From the NCBI GenBank assembly GCA_023417655.1, contig JAEZFD010000058.1, positions 62,001 to 126,000 on the forward strand: DNA of 64,000 nucleotides, written 5' to 3'. This document shows positions 47,927 through 55,879 of this stretch, piece after piece. Under the pieces are notes generated by a model. The model worked only from the letters and a program-made list of their open reading frames with translations, searched no databases and was not told where the DNA came from. Position 1 is the stretch's first letter, and each line of letters starts with the position of its first letter. The translations under genes and the position numbers were made by a program. The DNA comes from Planctomycetota bacterium. GTDB lineage: Bacteria > Planctomycetota > Planctomycetia > Planctomycetales > Planctomycetaceae.

Positions 47927-49456
47927 ATGAGTGACCCAATTCAGTTGAATCGCCGGGATATTTTGAAGGCGACCATCGCCGGATCGGTGGCCATGACCGC
48001 CGGGGGCGTTTTTGCTGCTCCGAAAGAGTCTCCACGGCAACCGGATCTTATCCGCCGTGAAAACTCGCTTCCTGGTTCCACCGATTGGCAGCTCACCCGA
48101 GTACGGGTGAATGGTACGAAATTTCGGGCTCCCGACATCGAAGGGTATTGCTCAAAGCAGAGTGTCGCGGCGGGCGACACGATCGACATCATGGTCTCGA
48201 CTGCCGCGCAGCAGGAATTCAAGATCGAGATCTTCCGGACTGGCTACTACAACGGAGCCGGTGCTCGTCTGATGACGACCTTGGGGCCGTTTCAGGGGCG
48301 TCCTCAACCTGTGCCGGAAAAAGGGGAGAAAGATCTCTTCGAATGTCGCTGGGAACCGAGTGTGACTCTCACCATTCCTGAGGACTGGCCGAGCGGCGTC
48401 TATCTCGGACGATTGTCCACGCTGACAGACGCCACTGGTTTCGGGTACTGGCAAAGCTATGTCGTCTTCATCGTGAAAGATGACCGGCCAGCCGACATCC
48501 TCTTCCAGTGCTCCGATAACACCTGGCAGGCCTATAATCGCTGGCCTGATCATTACTCCCTGTATACCCATCCCAAGGGAGGGCAGGGGCCGTGGGCGGA
48601 TGTCAGTTTTGATCGTCCCTATGCCAAGTATGCCCAGATTTATGACAATCCGCAGTCGATCGGGTCGGGGGAGTGGCTCTGCTTCGAATTCCCCTTCGCT
48701 TACTGGCTCGAGAAGCATGGCTATGACGTCACGTATTGTTCTAACAGTGACATGCTGACTCCTGATCGGGCGCTGAAGTGCAAATCCTTCCTCAGCGTCG
48801 GTCACGATGAATACTGGGACATCCGTGCCTACGAGAGTGTGACAAAGCTCCGGGATTCCGGAGTCAACGTGATGTTCTTCAGTGGCAATTCGGTCTGTTG
48901 GGTGACCCCGATGCGCGCCGGATTCGATGGTCGCCCGAACCGCATCATCTTCCGTGGCGGTCCTTATGGATCGGACTATGAATACGGTGCGGAACGCGAA
49001 AAGATGTTTGGTCCTTTCCCTCATCTGGGGCCGGATGAAGGTTATCTGATGGGGTCCCGCAATGTTCGACCGGTGAACGGGGGCGGTGACTGGGTCTGTG
49101 CGAAACCGGAACATTGGATCTTCAATGGCACCGGCATGAAAGAAGGCGAGCGGATTCCAGGGTTGATTGGGTGGGAATATCACGGAGATCCCCCGGAAAT
49201 TCCCGGTCTCGAAGTCGTTGGCCGCGGAATGGCTCTGCACGGTGGAACCGTTCCTCGCGAATGGACTGCCACCATCTATCCCGGTCCGAAAGAGAACTTT
49301 GTCTTCAATGCCTCAACCATCTTCTGGTGTCAGGGACTTGCGAGTCCGCCGGGCCACATTCTGCCGTGGTCCCACTGGTCGCGTCCTCACGGACCTGACG
49401 CCCGCGTTCAGCAGATCACGAAGAATGTCATCGATCGGGCAGTAGGACTCTCCTGA
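47927..49456 (+). CDS. N,N-dimethylformamidase beta-subunit-like protein, Tat-exported
   Basis: 509 residues. Twin-arginine leader NRRDILKATIAGSVAMTAGG. Body matches the N,N-dimethylformamidase large-subunit-like family: APDIEGYCSKQSVAAGDTID, IFRTGYYNGAGARLMTTLGP, PSGVYLGRLSTLTDATGFGY, DILFQCSDNTWQAYNRWPDH, SLYTHPKGGQGPWADVSF, FLSVGHDEYWDIRAYESVTK, NVMFFSGNSVCWVTPMRAG. The Tyr, Tyr and Glu residues that hold iron in dimethylformamidase may be represented in HDEYWD, but this cannot be confirmed by eye. No small-subunit gene is adjacent. The natural substrate is unknown. Confidence 0.8.
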   Translation: MSDPIQLNRRDILKATIAGSVAMTAGGVFAAPKESPRQPDLIRRENSLPGSTDWQLTRVRVNGTKFRAPDIEGYCSKQSVAAGDTIDIMVSTAAQQEFKIEIFRTGYYNGAGARLMTTLGPFQGRPQPVPEKGEKDLFECRWEPSVTLTIPEDWPSGVYLGRLSTLTDATGFGYWQSYVVFIVKDDRPADILFQCSDNTWQAYNRWPDHYSLYTHPKGGQGPWADVSFDRPYAKYAQIYDNPQSIGSGEWLCFEFPFAYWLEKHGYDVTYCSNSDMLTPDRALKCKSFLSVGHDEYWDIRAYESVTKLRDSGVNVMFFSGNSVCWVTPMRAGFDGRPNRIIFRGGPYGSDYEYGAEREKMFGPFPHLGPDEGYLMGSRNVRPVNGGGDWVCAKPEHWIFNGTGMKEGERIPGLIGWEYHGDPPEIPGLEVVGRGMALHGGTVPREWTATIYPGPKENFVFNASTIFWCQGLASPPGHILPWSHWSRPHGPDARVQQITKNVIDRAVGLS

Positions 49457-50130
49457 GTTTATCGATCAACTCACGGTGACCGGACTCGCTGACTTGGCTC
49501 CGGTCGCAACCGGAATTCTCCAATGGCCGCTTCCTTCACTCGAGGGAAGCGGCCGTTCACCATTCAGGGAGAAATACATCGCACATGCTGATAACTCACA
49601 GCGCGGACTGATCGTCGATCCGCCATAGTGCATGCAAGGGTAAGTCGCATTTAGATAAGGAATCTCTAATAGGGCTACGGATGCGGAAGTGGAATTTCAA
49701 ATCTTGCGGCTGGATTAAGCAGTGGGATTCCGAAACGCTGATCTGTAATTCAATCTTCCATGGGTAATGCCCTGATGTCTGATGGAATTTGTCCTGCGCG
49801 ACGAGAAATTCCGCACGCTCGGAATATGCCTTGCAAGAAGACGTAATGTCCATGGCGGGGAGTCATCGCCATGATTCGGGAGATGGCCCGGGGATCGATG
49901 TCGCTGGAAATAAGGATGAGTTCGCAGCGATGTCGGCTGAATGAGTCGGCAACCGGTTCCGCGGTCTCAATAGCAACGCGGCGAGACGCAGTGCTTTTAA
50001 TTCGACGCTGAGTTCGGAGAGCAAGTGTTCGCACTCCTGACCCTACATCACAGCCGTGAAAATAAAAGAAGCACAGAGTCTTTCATCGTCGTCAAAAGGC
50101 CGCAACTGCTCATCCAATGAGGAATTCGAA
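49457..50130. other. Intergenic region without a clear gene
   Basis: 674 bases between the dimethylformamidase-like gene and the DUF4142 gene. A minus-strand frame from GTG 50034 to 49750 (94 residues, containing RCELILISSDIDPRAI and YVFLQGIFRACGI) has fairly protein-like composition but no usable ribosome site or known relatives, so it is not called. Confidence 0.4.
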
Positions 50131-51150
50131 ATGTTAGGTACGCTGAGTCGACAGGCAGTTCTGGCAAGCTTACTCGCAGGTGTTGTGGTCGCTGCACCTC
50201 CTGAGGCACCTCGGGAAGTGAATCAACAGCGGGAAGGCGTTCAACAGCGAGAAGGGGCTCGCCCACGACAGGGAGCTCCTGTTGTCGAGCAACGCGGAGC
50301 GATTCAAGTTCAACCGGGAGCACAACAGCCCGGCATTCAACAGCCTGGTGTCGTTGTTGAGACCCGACGCGACGGGGCTCAGGTTGCTCGCAATGACGCC
50401 CGTGAACTCGATCGACATATTGCCGATTGCCTGATGCTCGGGAATCAGGAAGAAATCAATCTCGGTCAATTTGCCTCTGAACGGGCTCAGGATCCTCGAG
50501 TGAAGGAATTTGCTCAGATGCTGATTCGTGACCATCAGGCACTGAATCAGAAGCTGCAGTCCTTTAGCTCACAACGTCAGCAGGCCCAAGGGACTATTCA
50601 GGCAGGACCAGCCACTGTTCAGACTCAGACCCAGCAGGCTCTGCCAACGGGAACTCCAGCTGATCGTCGCGAAGCTCGCCAGGAACTGCGTCAGCAGGGA
50701 GAGTCTGCTCGTGATGCTCGGGAAGCTGTCCGAGATGCAGCTCAGGCTGGCGCAAATATCATCGCCGGAGCTGACGGAACCGCTGGTCGCCGGATGGAAG
50801 TCACCACAGGATACCGTGGAGAATCAGGCTCTTTGAATGATCAGCTCTATCAAATCGCTCGCGAAGCGAAGCGAAATTGTGAAGAGATGACCAAGGAAGA
50901 GCTCTCCAAGGAATCCGGTAACAAGTTTGATCAGGCCTTCGTGGGCAGCCAGATTGCCGCCCATATCGCAACACTCGCCCAGCTGAAAGCCGCTCAGGGG
51001 CACGTTTCTCCTGAACTGCAGCAGGTTCTGGCAGACGCCACCCAGTCGGTTAAACAGCACAAAGCACATGCTGACCAGCTGATGAAGGACCTGAACCAGA
51101 ACGACAGCCGGGGCGATCGCAACAACAATCGCGACCGCAACAACAACTAA
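50131..51150 (+). CDS. DUF4142 protein with repeats and a large insertion
   Basis: 339 residues from ATG 50131, preceded by GAGGA. A hydrophobic start (QAVLASLLAGVVVAAPPEAP) is followed by a Gln/Pro-rich tract with short repeats (QQREGVQQREGA, QQPGIQQPGV). The DUF4142 ferritin-like helices appear in two pieces: DRHIADCLMLGNQEEINLGQ to FAQMLIRDHQALNQKLQSF, and DQAFVGSQIAAHIATLAQLK to SVKQHKAHADQLMKDL. About 110 residues between them (AQGTIQ..to..KRNCEE) seem inserted. The tail is Asn/Arg/Asp-rich. DUF4142 proteins are periplasmic and of unknown role. Confidence 0.82.
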   Translation: MLGTLSRQAVLASLLAGVVVAAPPEAPREVNQQREGVQQREGARPRQGAPVVEQRGAIQVQPGAQQPGIQQPGVVVETRRDGAQVARNDARELDRHIADCLMLGNQEEINLGQFASERAQDPRVKEFAQMLIRDHQALNQKLQSFSSQRQQAQGTIQAGPATVQTQTQQALPTGTPADRREARQELRQQGESARDAREAVRDAAQAGANIIAGADGTAGRRMEVTTGYRGESGSLNDQLYQIAREAKRNCEEMTKEELSKESGNKFDQAFVGSQIAAHIATLAQLKAAQGHVSPELQQVLADATQSVKQHKAHADQLMKDLNQNDSRGDRNNNRDRNNN

Positions 51151-51607
51151 GACAGTCCCGACGAATAGTGTCAGTCACGGATGGGCTTCAAGGAGAGATC
51201 TTTGAAGCAATCACGGACGAAAAAATGATGCTTGAAGCAGGAGGCTGTGTGTGGCCCTCTTCTTCGCCAAGTGCGAAGAAGAGGGTTTTTTCGTTTGAGG
51301 AAAGTGTCTCGGGCCTTCACTTCTAAAGGGGACTCCCTCGGAGAAACCTGCCAAGAACCTGCTCGGAGAAATAAGGAGATAAACGAAGGCGGCGGCTTGA
51401 TGCCTTAGGAGCGACCGCACGAATCAGCGTTAAGAGTTGTGTGAATTCCGTCGGAAGGCATTTCAGGATAAAGGCTTAAGGATTCCATGGGGCAGGACTG
51501 GGGACGCGGGTAGACCTGGACGGAAATTCCCGCTGACTTGACTGGAATTCCAAGCGTCCCATCGCATACACTCCCCGCTTCGTTTTTTTCGGACCGATGG
51601 TGACAAG
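51151..51607. other. Intergenic region upstream of rpmI
   Basis: 457 bases. It contains the DUF4142 terminator (51255-51291). No other gene seen; TACACT at 51567-51572 resembles the -10 hexamer proposed for rpsB but has no -35 at normal spacing (TTGACT is 23 bases upstream). Confidence 0.45.
51255..51291 (+). terminator. Terminator of the DUF4142 gene
   Basis: CCCTCTTCTTCGC (51255-51267) and GCGAAGAAGAGGG (51273-51285) form a perfect 13-bp stem with loop CAAGT and a six-T tail. Confidence 0.95.
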
Positions 51608-51811
51608 ATGCCTAAAGCAAAAACACACAAAGGGATTGCCAAGCGCTTCAAAGTGACGGGGTCAGGCAAAAAAGCCACCCACCGCGCTGCGAACCGTGGG
51701 CACATTCTCGGTAAGAAGTCAGCCAAGCGTAAGCGTCAGCTGCGCGGCGGCGGTATCGTCTGCGGTGCGAACGCCCGTATGATCCTGGAAGCTGTTCGCC
51801 CCAGCCTGTAA
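51608..51811 (+). CDS. rpmI: 50S ribosomal protein L35
   Basis: 67 residues, full length. MPKAKTHKGIAKRFKVTGSG, KKATHRAANRGHILGKKSAK, RKRQLRGGGIVCGANARMI, ending in VRPSL; strongly basic. Large-subunit protein. infC, its usual upstream partner, is absent; a DUF4142 gene with a strong terminator lies there instead. rplT follows after an unusually long 287-base gap that contains two similar hairpins. Confidence 0.95.
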   Translation: MPKAKTHKGIAKRFKVTGSGKKATHRAANRGHILGKKSAKRKRQLRGGGIVCGANARMILEAVRPSL

Positions 51812-51829
51812 TTCCACTCAGTCGATGTC

Positions 51830-51913
51830 TTTCTGGAACATCCAGAGAGGTTGCTTCGGCTGGGTCTCAGGCTGTGCGGAGTTCAACGCGAACGCCTTTC
51901 TGGAATCCAGAAA
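51830..51913 (+). promoter_or_regulatory. Twin hairpins with a shared TTTCTGGA core between rpmI and rplT
   Basis: TTTCTGGA-ACA-TCCAGAGA (51830-51848) and TTTCTGGA-A-TCCAGAAA (51897-51913) are two hairpins with the same stem sequence, 67 bases apart, in the leader of rplT. L20 represses its own operon in E. coli and B. subtilis by binding rRNA-like leader RNA; these could serve that purpose, but no match to the rRNA site has been checked. Confidence 0.4.
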
Positions 51914-52098
51914 TGATCGTTCGCAGTGTCGTGGATCAGCGGAAGCGGTCAGCAGGCACAAAATCAAGTGGTCGCGTTGCCGTGGCAGGGAATGGTTTGC
52001 CCCTGGCGGTCCGACCGGAAAATTTCTGGCTTAAGCCTCGTCGGCTCGGAACATCATTGAGATGTCTGTCCTGATGCCGGCAGAAGAAAGTTCGAACC

Positions 52099-52458
52099 AT
52101 GCGTGTTTCATACGGTAAAGCCCGTCGTCGGAAGAAGAACCGTATCTTCAAAGCGGCGAAGGGGAACTGGGGTGGACGGAGTCGCCTGTGGCGAACAGTC
52201 CAGGAAACCCTGCTCCGCGGCCGCGCTTATGCGTTCCGCGACCGCCGCGTCCGCAAACGTGAATTCCGCGCTCTGTGGATCACCCGTCTGAACGCTGCCA
52301 GTATGCAGCGCGGCCTGCGTTACTCTCAGTTCATCCACGGTCTGGCTCTGGCCAATATCACGCTGAACCGGAAGGTGCTGAGCGAGATCGCCATTCACAA
52401 TCCAGCCGTCTTCGATGAAATCACCGCCAAGGTGAAGGCAGCACTGGGCGTGAACTAG
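52099..52458 (+). CDS. rplT: 50S ribosomal protein L20
   Basis: 119 residues, full length. MRVSYGKARRRKKNRIFKAA, KGNWGGRSRLWRTVQETLL, RGRAYAFRDRRVRKREFRAL, WITRLNAASMQRGLRYSQFI, HGLALANITLNRKVLSEIAI. Binds 23S rRNA early in large-subunit assembly and acts as a translational repressor of its operon in well-studied bacteria. A terminator follows directly. Confidence 0.96.
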   Translation: MRVSYGKARRRKKNRIFKAAKGNWGGRSRLWRTVQETLLRGRAYAFRDRRVRKREFRALWITRLNAASMQRGLRYSQFIHGLALANITLNRKVLSEIAIHNPAVFDEITAKVKAALGVN

Positions 52459-52494
52459 ACCGCCCGTGCTTCCCTGCGGAAGACAACGAATTCA

Positions 52495-52534
52495 AAAGCT
52501 CCGGCAAGCCATCAGGTTTGCCGGAGCTTTTTCG
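52495..52534 (+). terminator. Terminator of rplT
   Basis: AAAGCTCCGGCAA (52495-52507) and TTGCCGGAGCTTT (52518-52530) form a perfect 13-bp stem running into TTTTTCG, about 35 bases after the stop. Confidence 0.95.
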
Positions 52535-52723
52535 TTGGCCCAAACGCTCTGCGAAGGCTCGTGAATGATGCAGCCTCCAAGGTTCGGGGGTCTTTGCAGT
52601 TCGGCCCGGATTTCTCGGTGGGAAGGGTCTGCAAACGCATTCAGAATCGGACGCTGCAGACAGGGCGGCGTGCCCAGAGTCGGTGTTCAGGGGCCTTGCC
52701 CGGAGTCGCTCTCAGAATTGTTT

Positions 52724-55700
52724 TCAGTGACTGGGGGCGGAGGTCACCGCGTGTTCCCAATCAGGGGTGAGTCGCGAGGCCCGGGACTGCTGCTTCGCGA
52801 ATAAACGTCGCAGCCGTCGCTGTTTTCTCCACTCTTGCAGCCAGTCCACATACAGATAGACGACCGGCGTCGTGTAGAGTGTGAGCATCTGACTGAAGAT
52901 CAGTCCGCCGACAATGGCGATTCCCATTGGATGCCGCAATTCGGATCCATCACCATTTCCGAGAGCAAGGGGCAGGCCCCCCAGCAGGGCGGCCATAGTC
53001 GTCATCGTGATCGGACGGAATCGGAGGATGCAGGCCTGATAGATGGCGGATCGCGGGTCCATCCCCTTATTCCGCTCAGCATCGATCGCGAAGTCGATCA
53101 TCATGATCGCATTCTTCTTCACGATGCCGATCAGCAGCAAAATTCCGATCAGGGCCATCATGTTCAGTTCTGTCTTGCACCACATCAGTGCAACCAGTGC
53201 TCCGACCCCGGCCGACGGAATCGTGGAGAGAATCGTGATCGGATGCAGATAACTTTCGTACAGCATTCCAAGAACCAGATACACGGCCACCAAGGCAGCG
53301 AGGATCAGCACCGGCTGGCTGCTGGTGCTAGCCTGGAACGCCTGAGCGGTTCCCTGAAATCGCCCTTGAATACTGCCGGGGATGCCGAGCTTGTCGACGG
53401 CTGCGTTGATTTTTGGAACCACTTCACTGAGTGACGTCCCCAGCGCCAGGTTAAATGAGATCGTCACAGACGGTCCCTGTCCTGAGTGCGGAACCGCGAG
53501 CGAAGTTGTCCGAAGTTCTGGTTGATAAAGATCGCTCAGAGGGATCTGCTGGTTGTTCGCATTCTTGACATAGATATGTTTGAGGCTGTCAGGGCTCGAC
53601 CAGTACTGGGGTTCGAGCCCCATCACGACGCGGTACTGATTCTTCTCTTTGTAGATGTTGGAAACCTGCCGCTGCCCGAATGCGTCGTAGAGCGTGTTGT
53701 CGATTTCCTCAAATGTCAGTCCGAGTCGGGCGGCGGTGGGACGATTGACCTGCAGGCGGGTTTGCAACCCGCGATTCTGCTGATCGGTATTCACATCGAC
53801 GAGACCAGGAATGGCTCGCATTTCCTTGACGAGTTTCGGTCCCCAGCTATTGAGTTCCTGCAAATCGCTTCCCTGCAGGGTGTATTGGTACTGAGCGCTG
53901 CTGGCGCGGCCGCCGATCCGCAGGTCCTGAATCGCCTGCATATAGAGATTTGCGCCCGGGATGGAAGAGACAGACGCCCGTAGACGGGCAGCGATCTGAT
54001 CAATGGTGGCGGAACGTTCGGAGCGGGGCTTCAGGCCGATGAACATTCGGGCCGAATTCGTAGATGACGAAGCACGACCGGCATAAGCGGAGACGTTCGT
54101 CACGTCCGGGTCTTCAAGCAGCTTATCACTGAATTTCAGGATCAGCGCTCGCATTGCCTGAAACGAGGTGTCCTGATCGGCAATGAGATTGCCGGTAAAT
54201 CGCCCGGCATCCTGTTGTGGGAAGAACCCCTTTGGAATGATGATGTACAGGTAAACCGTGAAAGCGATTGTCAGCAGTGTGACCGCCATCGTGATTCGCT
54301 GATGACGGAGAACGATTTTTAAAGACCAGTCATAGAGCCAGAGAATTGCATCAAAGACCCATTCTGTCGCCCGATAGAAGAGACCGTGTTTGACTCCTTT
54401 TTCCGGGCGAAGAAGCAGGGCGCACATCATCGGTGTCGTGGTCAGCGAAATGACCAGCGAGATCCCGATCGCTGCAGACAGAGTGATTGCGAACTCGCGG
54501 AAAAGCCGACCAATGATTCCCCCCATCAGCAGAATGGGAATGAACACGGCGACTAGCGAGATACTGATTGAAAGGACGGTGAACCCGATTTCGCTCGCTC
54601 CCAGCAGTGAGGCCTTTCGTGGTTCCATGCCGTCTTCGATGTGGCGACGAATGTTTTCAACGACCACGATGGCATCATCGACAACGAAGCCGGTGGCGAT
54701 CGTCAGGGCCATCAGTGACAGATTGTCGAGACTGTATCCCAGCAGGTACATCACCCCGAAGGTCCCGATCAGCGAGACGGGAACCGCGACACTGGGAATC
54801 AGCGTCGTACGGACGTCTCGGAGGAACAGGAAGACGACCAGAATCACGAGAATGACGGACAGCATTAATGTGAACTGAACGTCGTGCAGTGACGCACGGA
54901 TTGTCGCCGTCCGATCGAACACGACATTCAGATTCATGCTGGCAGGGATTTGCGCCTGCATCTCAGGGAGGAGTTGTTCAACTCCTTCGACTGCTTTGAT
55001 GATGTTTGCGCCGGGTTCCCGGAAGATGAGAATGGTGACCGACGGCATGCCGTTATAGATGCCGAAAGACTGGACGTCTTCCATCGAATCGATCACTTCG
55101 CCAAGATCACCCAATCGAATCGGTGCCCCATTTCGATAGGCAACAATCAGCGGAGCATATTCTTTTGCGGTAAACAACTGGTCGGTTGTGGTGATCGTCC
55201 AGGTCTTGTCTCCCTCTTCGATCTGACCTTTGGGCCGATTGGCGTTGGCTTTTCCCAAGGCATCGCGGACATCTTCCAGACTCAGTCCCAGGTTGGTAAG
55301 AACGGTCGGATTCAAGTGCACGCGGACAGCGGGAGCAGCACCGCCTCCAATCATCACCTGACCGACTCCGCTCACCTGCGAAATCTTCTGCTGCAGAATG
55401 GTCGACGCCATGTCGTACATTTCATGCAACGGATAAACATTTGATGTCAGGGTCAACATCATGATCGGCGCGTCAGCCGGGTTCACGAGTCGGTAAGAGG
55501 GATTGTTCGGAAGATTGGGAGGCAGCTGGCTTCGCGCTGCGTTAATCGCCGCCTGAACGTCACGCGCCGCCGCATGAACATTCCGGTCCAACTCGAATTG
55601 CAGTGTGATCGAAGAGGAACCCAGCGTACTGGTAGAGGACATCTCGGTGATGCCAGCGATTCGCGAGAACTGACGTTCCAGCGGAGTCGCGACCGAGGAC

Positions 55701-55879
55701 GCCATGGTCTCGGGGCTGGCACCGGGCAGACTCGCAGAGACGGAGATCGTTGGGAACTCAATTTGCGGAAGCGGAGCGACCGGCAGCTTGAAATAGGCCA
55801 TCGATCCGGCCAGCATCACGGCAATTGTCAGCAGCGTGGTGGCGACAGGGCGACGGATGAAGGGAGCGGAGAGATTCAT
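52724..55879 (-). CDS. mdtC: RND multidrug efflux permease, MdtC-like
   Basis: 1051 residues from ATG 55879, inside the four-base overlap with the upstream permease; GGAGG lies upstream. Opens MNLSAPFIRRPVATTLLTIA, close to E. coli MdtC, with LPGASPETMASSVATPLERQ and TNPNxxAD-type periplasmic blocks. TM4 carries the proton-relay Asp pair (GFVVDDAIVVVENI), and a second membrane half follows (IPSAGVGALVALMWCKTELN, LLIGIVKKNAIMMIDFAIDA). With MdtB it should form the mixed trimer that drives proton-coupled drug export. Last gene of the operon; no TolC-like gene is present. Confidence 0.92.
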   Translation of the reverse strand: MNLSAPFIRRPVATTLLTIAVMLAGSMAYFKLPVAPLPQIEFPTISVSASLPGASPETMASSVATPLERQFSRIAGITEMSSTSTLGSSSITLQFELDRNVHAAARDVQAAINAARSQLPPNLPNNPSYRLVNPADAPIMMLTLTSNVYPLHEMYDMASTILQQKISQVSGVGQVMIGGGAAPAVRVHLNPTVLTNLGLSLEDVRDALGKANANRPKGQIEEGDKTWTITTTDQLFTAKEYAPLIVAYRNGAPIRLGDLGEVIDSMEDVQSFGIYNGMPSVTILIFREPGANIIKAVEGVEQLLPEMQAQIPASMNLNVVFDRTATIRASLHDVQFTLMLSVILVILVVFLFLRDVRTTLIPSVAVPVSLIGTFGVMYLLGYSLDNLSLMALTIATGFVVDDAIVVVENIRRHIEDGMEPRKASLLGASEIGFTVLSISISLVAVFIPILLMGGIIGRLFREFAITLSAAIGISLVISLTTTPMMCALLLRPEKGVKHGLFYRATEWVFDAILWLYDWSLKIVLRHQRITMAVTLLTIAFTVYLYIIIPKGFFPQQDAGRFTGNLIADQDTSFQAMRALILKFSDKLLEDPDVTNVSAYAGRASSSTNSARMFIGLKPRSERSATIDQIAARLRASVSSIPGANLYMQAIQDLRIGGRASSAQYQYTLQGSDLQELNSWGPKLVKEMRAIPGLVDVNTDQQNRGLQTRLQVNRPTAARLGLTFEEIDNTLYDAFGQRQVSNIYKEKNQYRVVMGLEPQYWSSPDSLKHIYVKNANNQQIPLSDLYQPELRTTSLAVPHSGQGPSVTISFNLALGTSLSEVVPKINAAVDKLGIPGSIQGRFQGTAQAFQASTSSQPVLILAALVAVYLVLGMLYESYLHPITILSTIPSAGVGALVALMWCKTELNMMALIGILLLIGIVKKNAIMMIDFAIDAERNKGMDPRSAIYQACILRFRPITMTTMAALLGGLPLALGNGDGSELRHPMGIAIVGGLIFSQMLTLYTTPVVYLYVDWLQEWRKQRRLRRLFAKQQSRASRLTPDWEHAVTSAPSH

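Noticed and set aside
49750..50034. 94-residue minus-strand frame between the dimethylformamidase-like and DUF4142 genes
   Set aside because: GTG start with the AGGA directly touching it, no relatives recognised, so not called as a gene.
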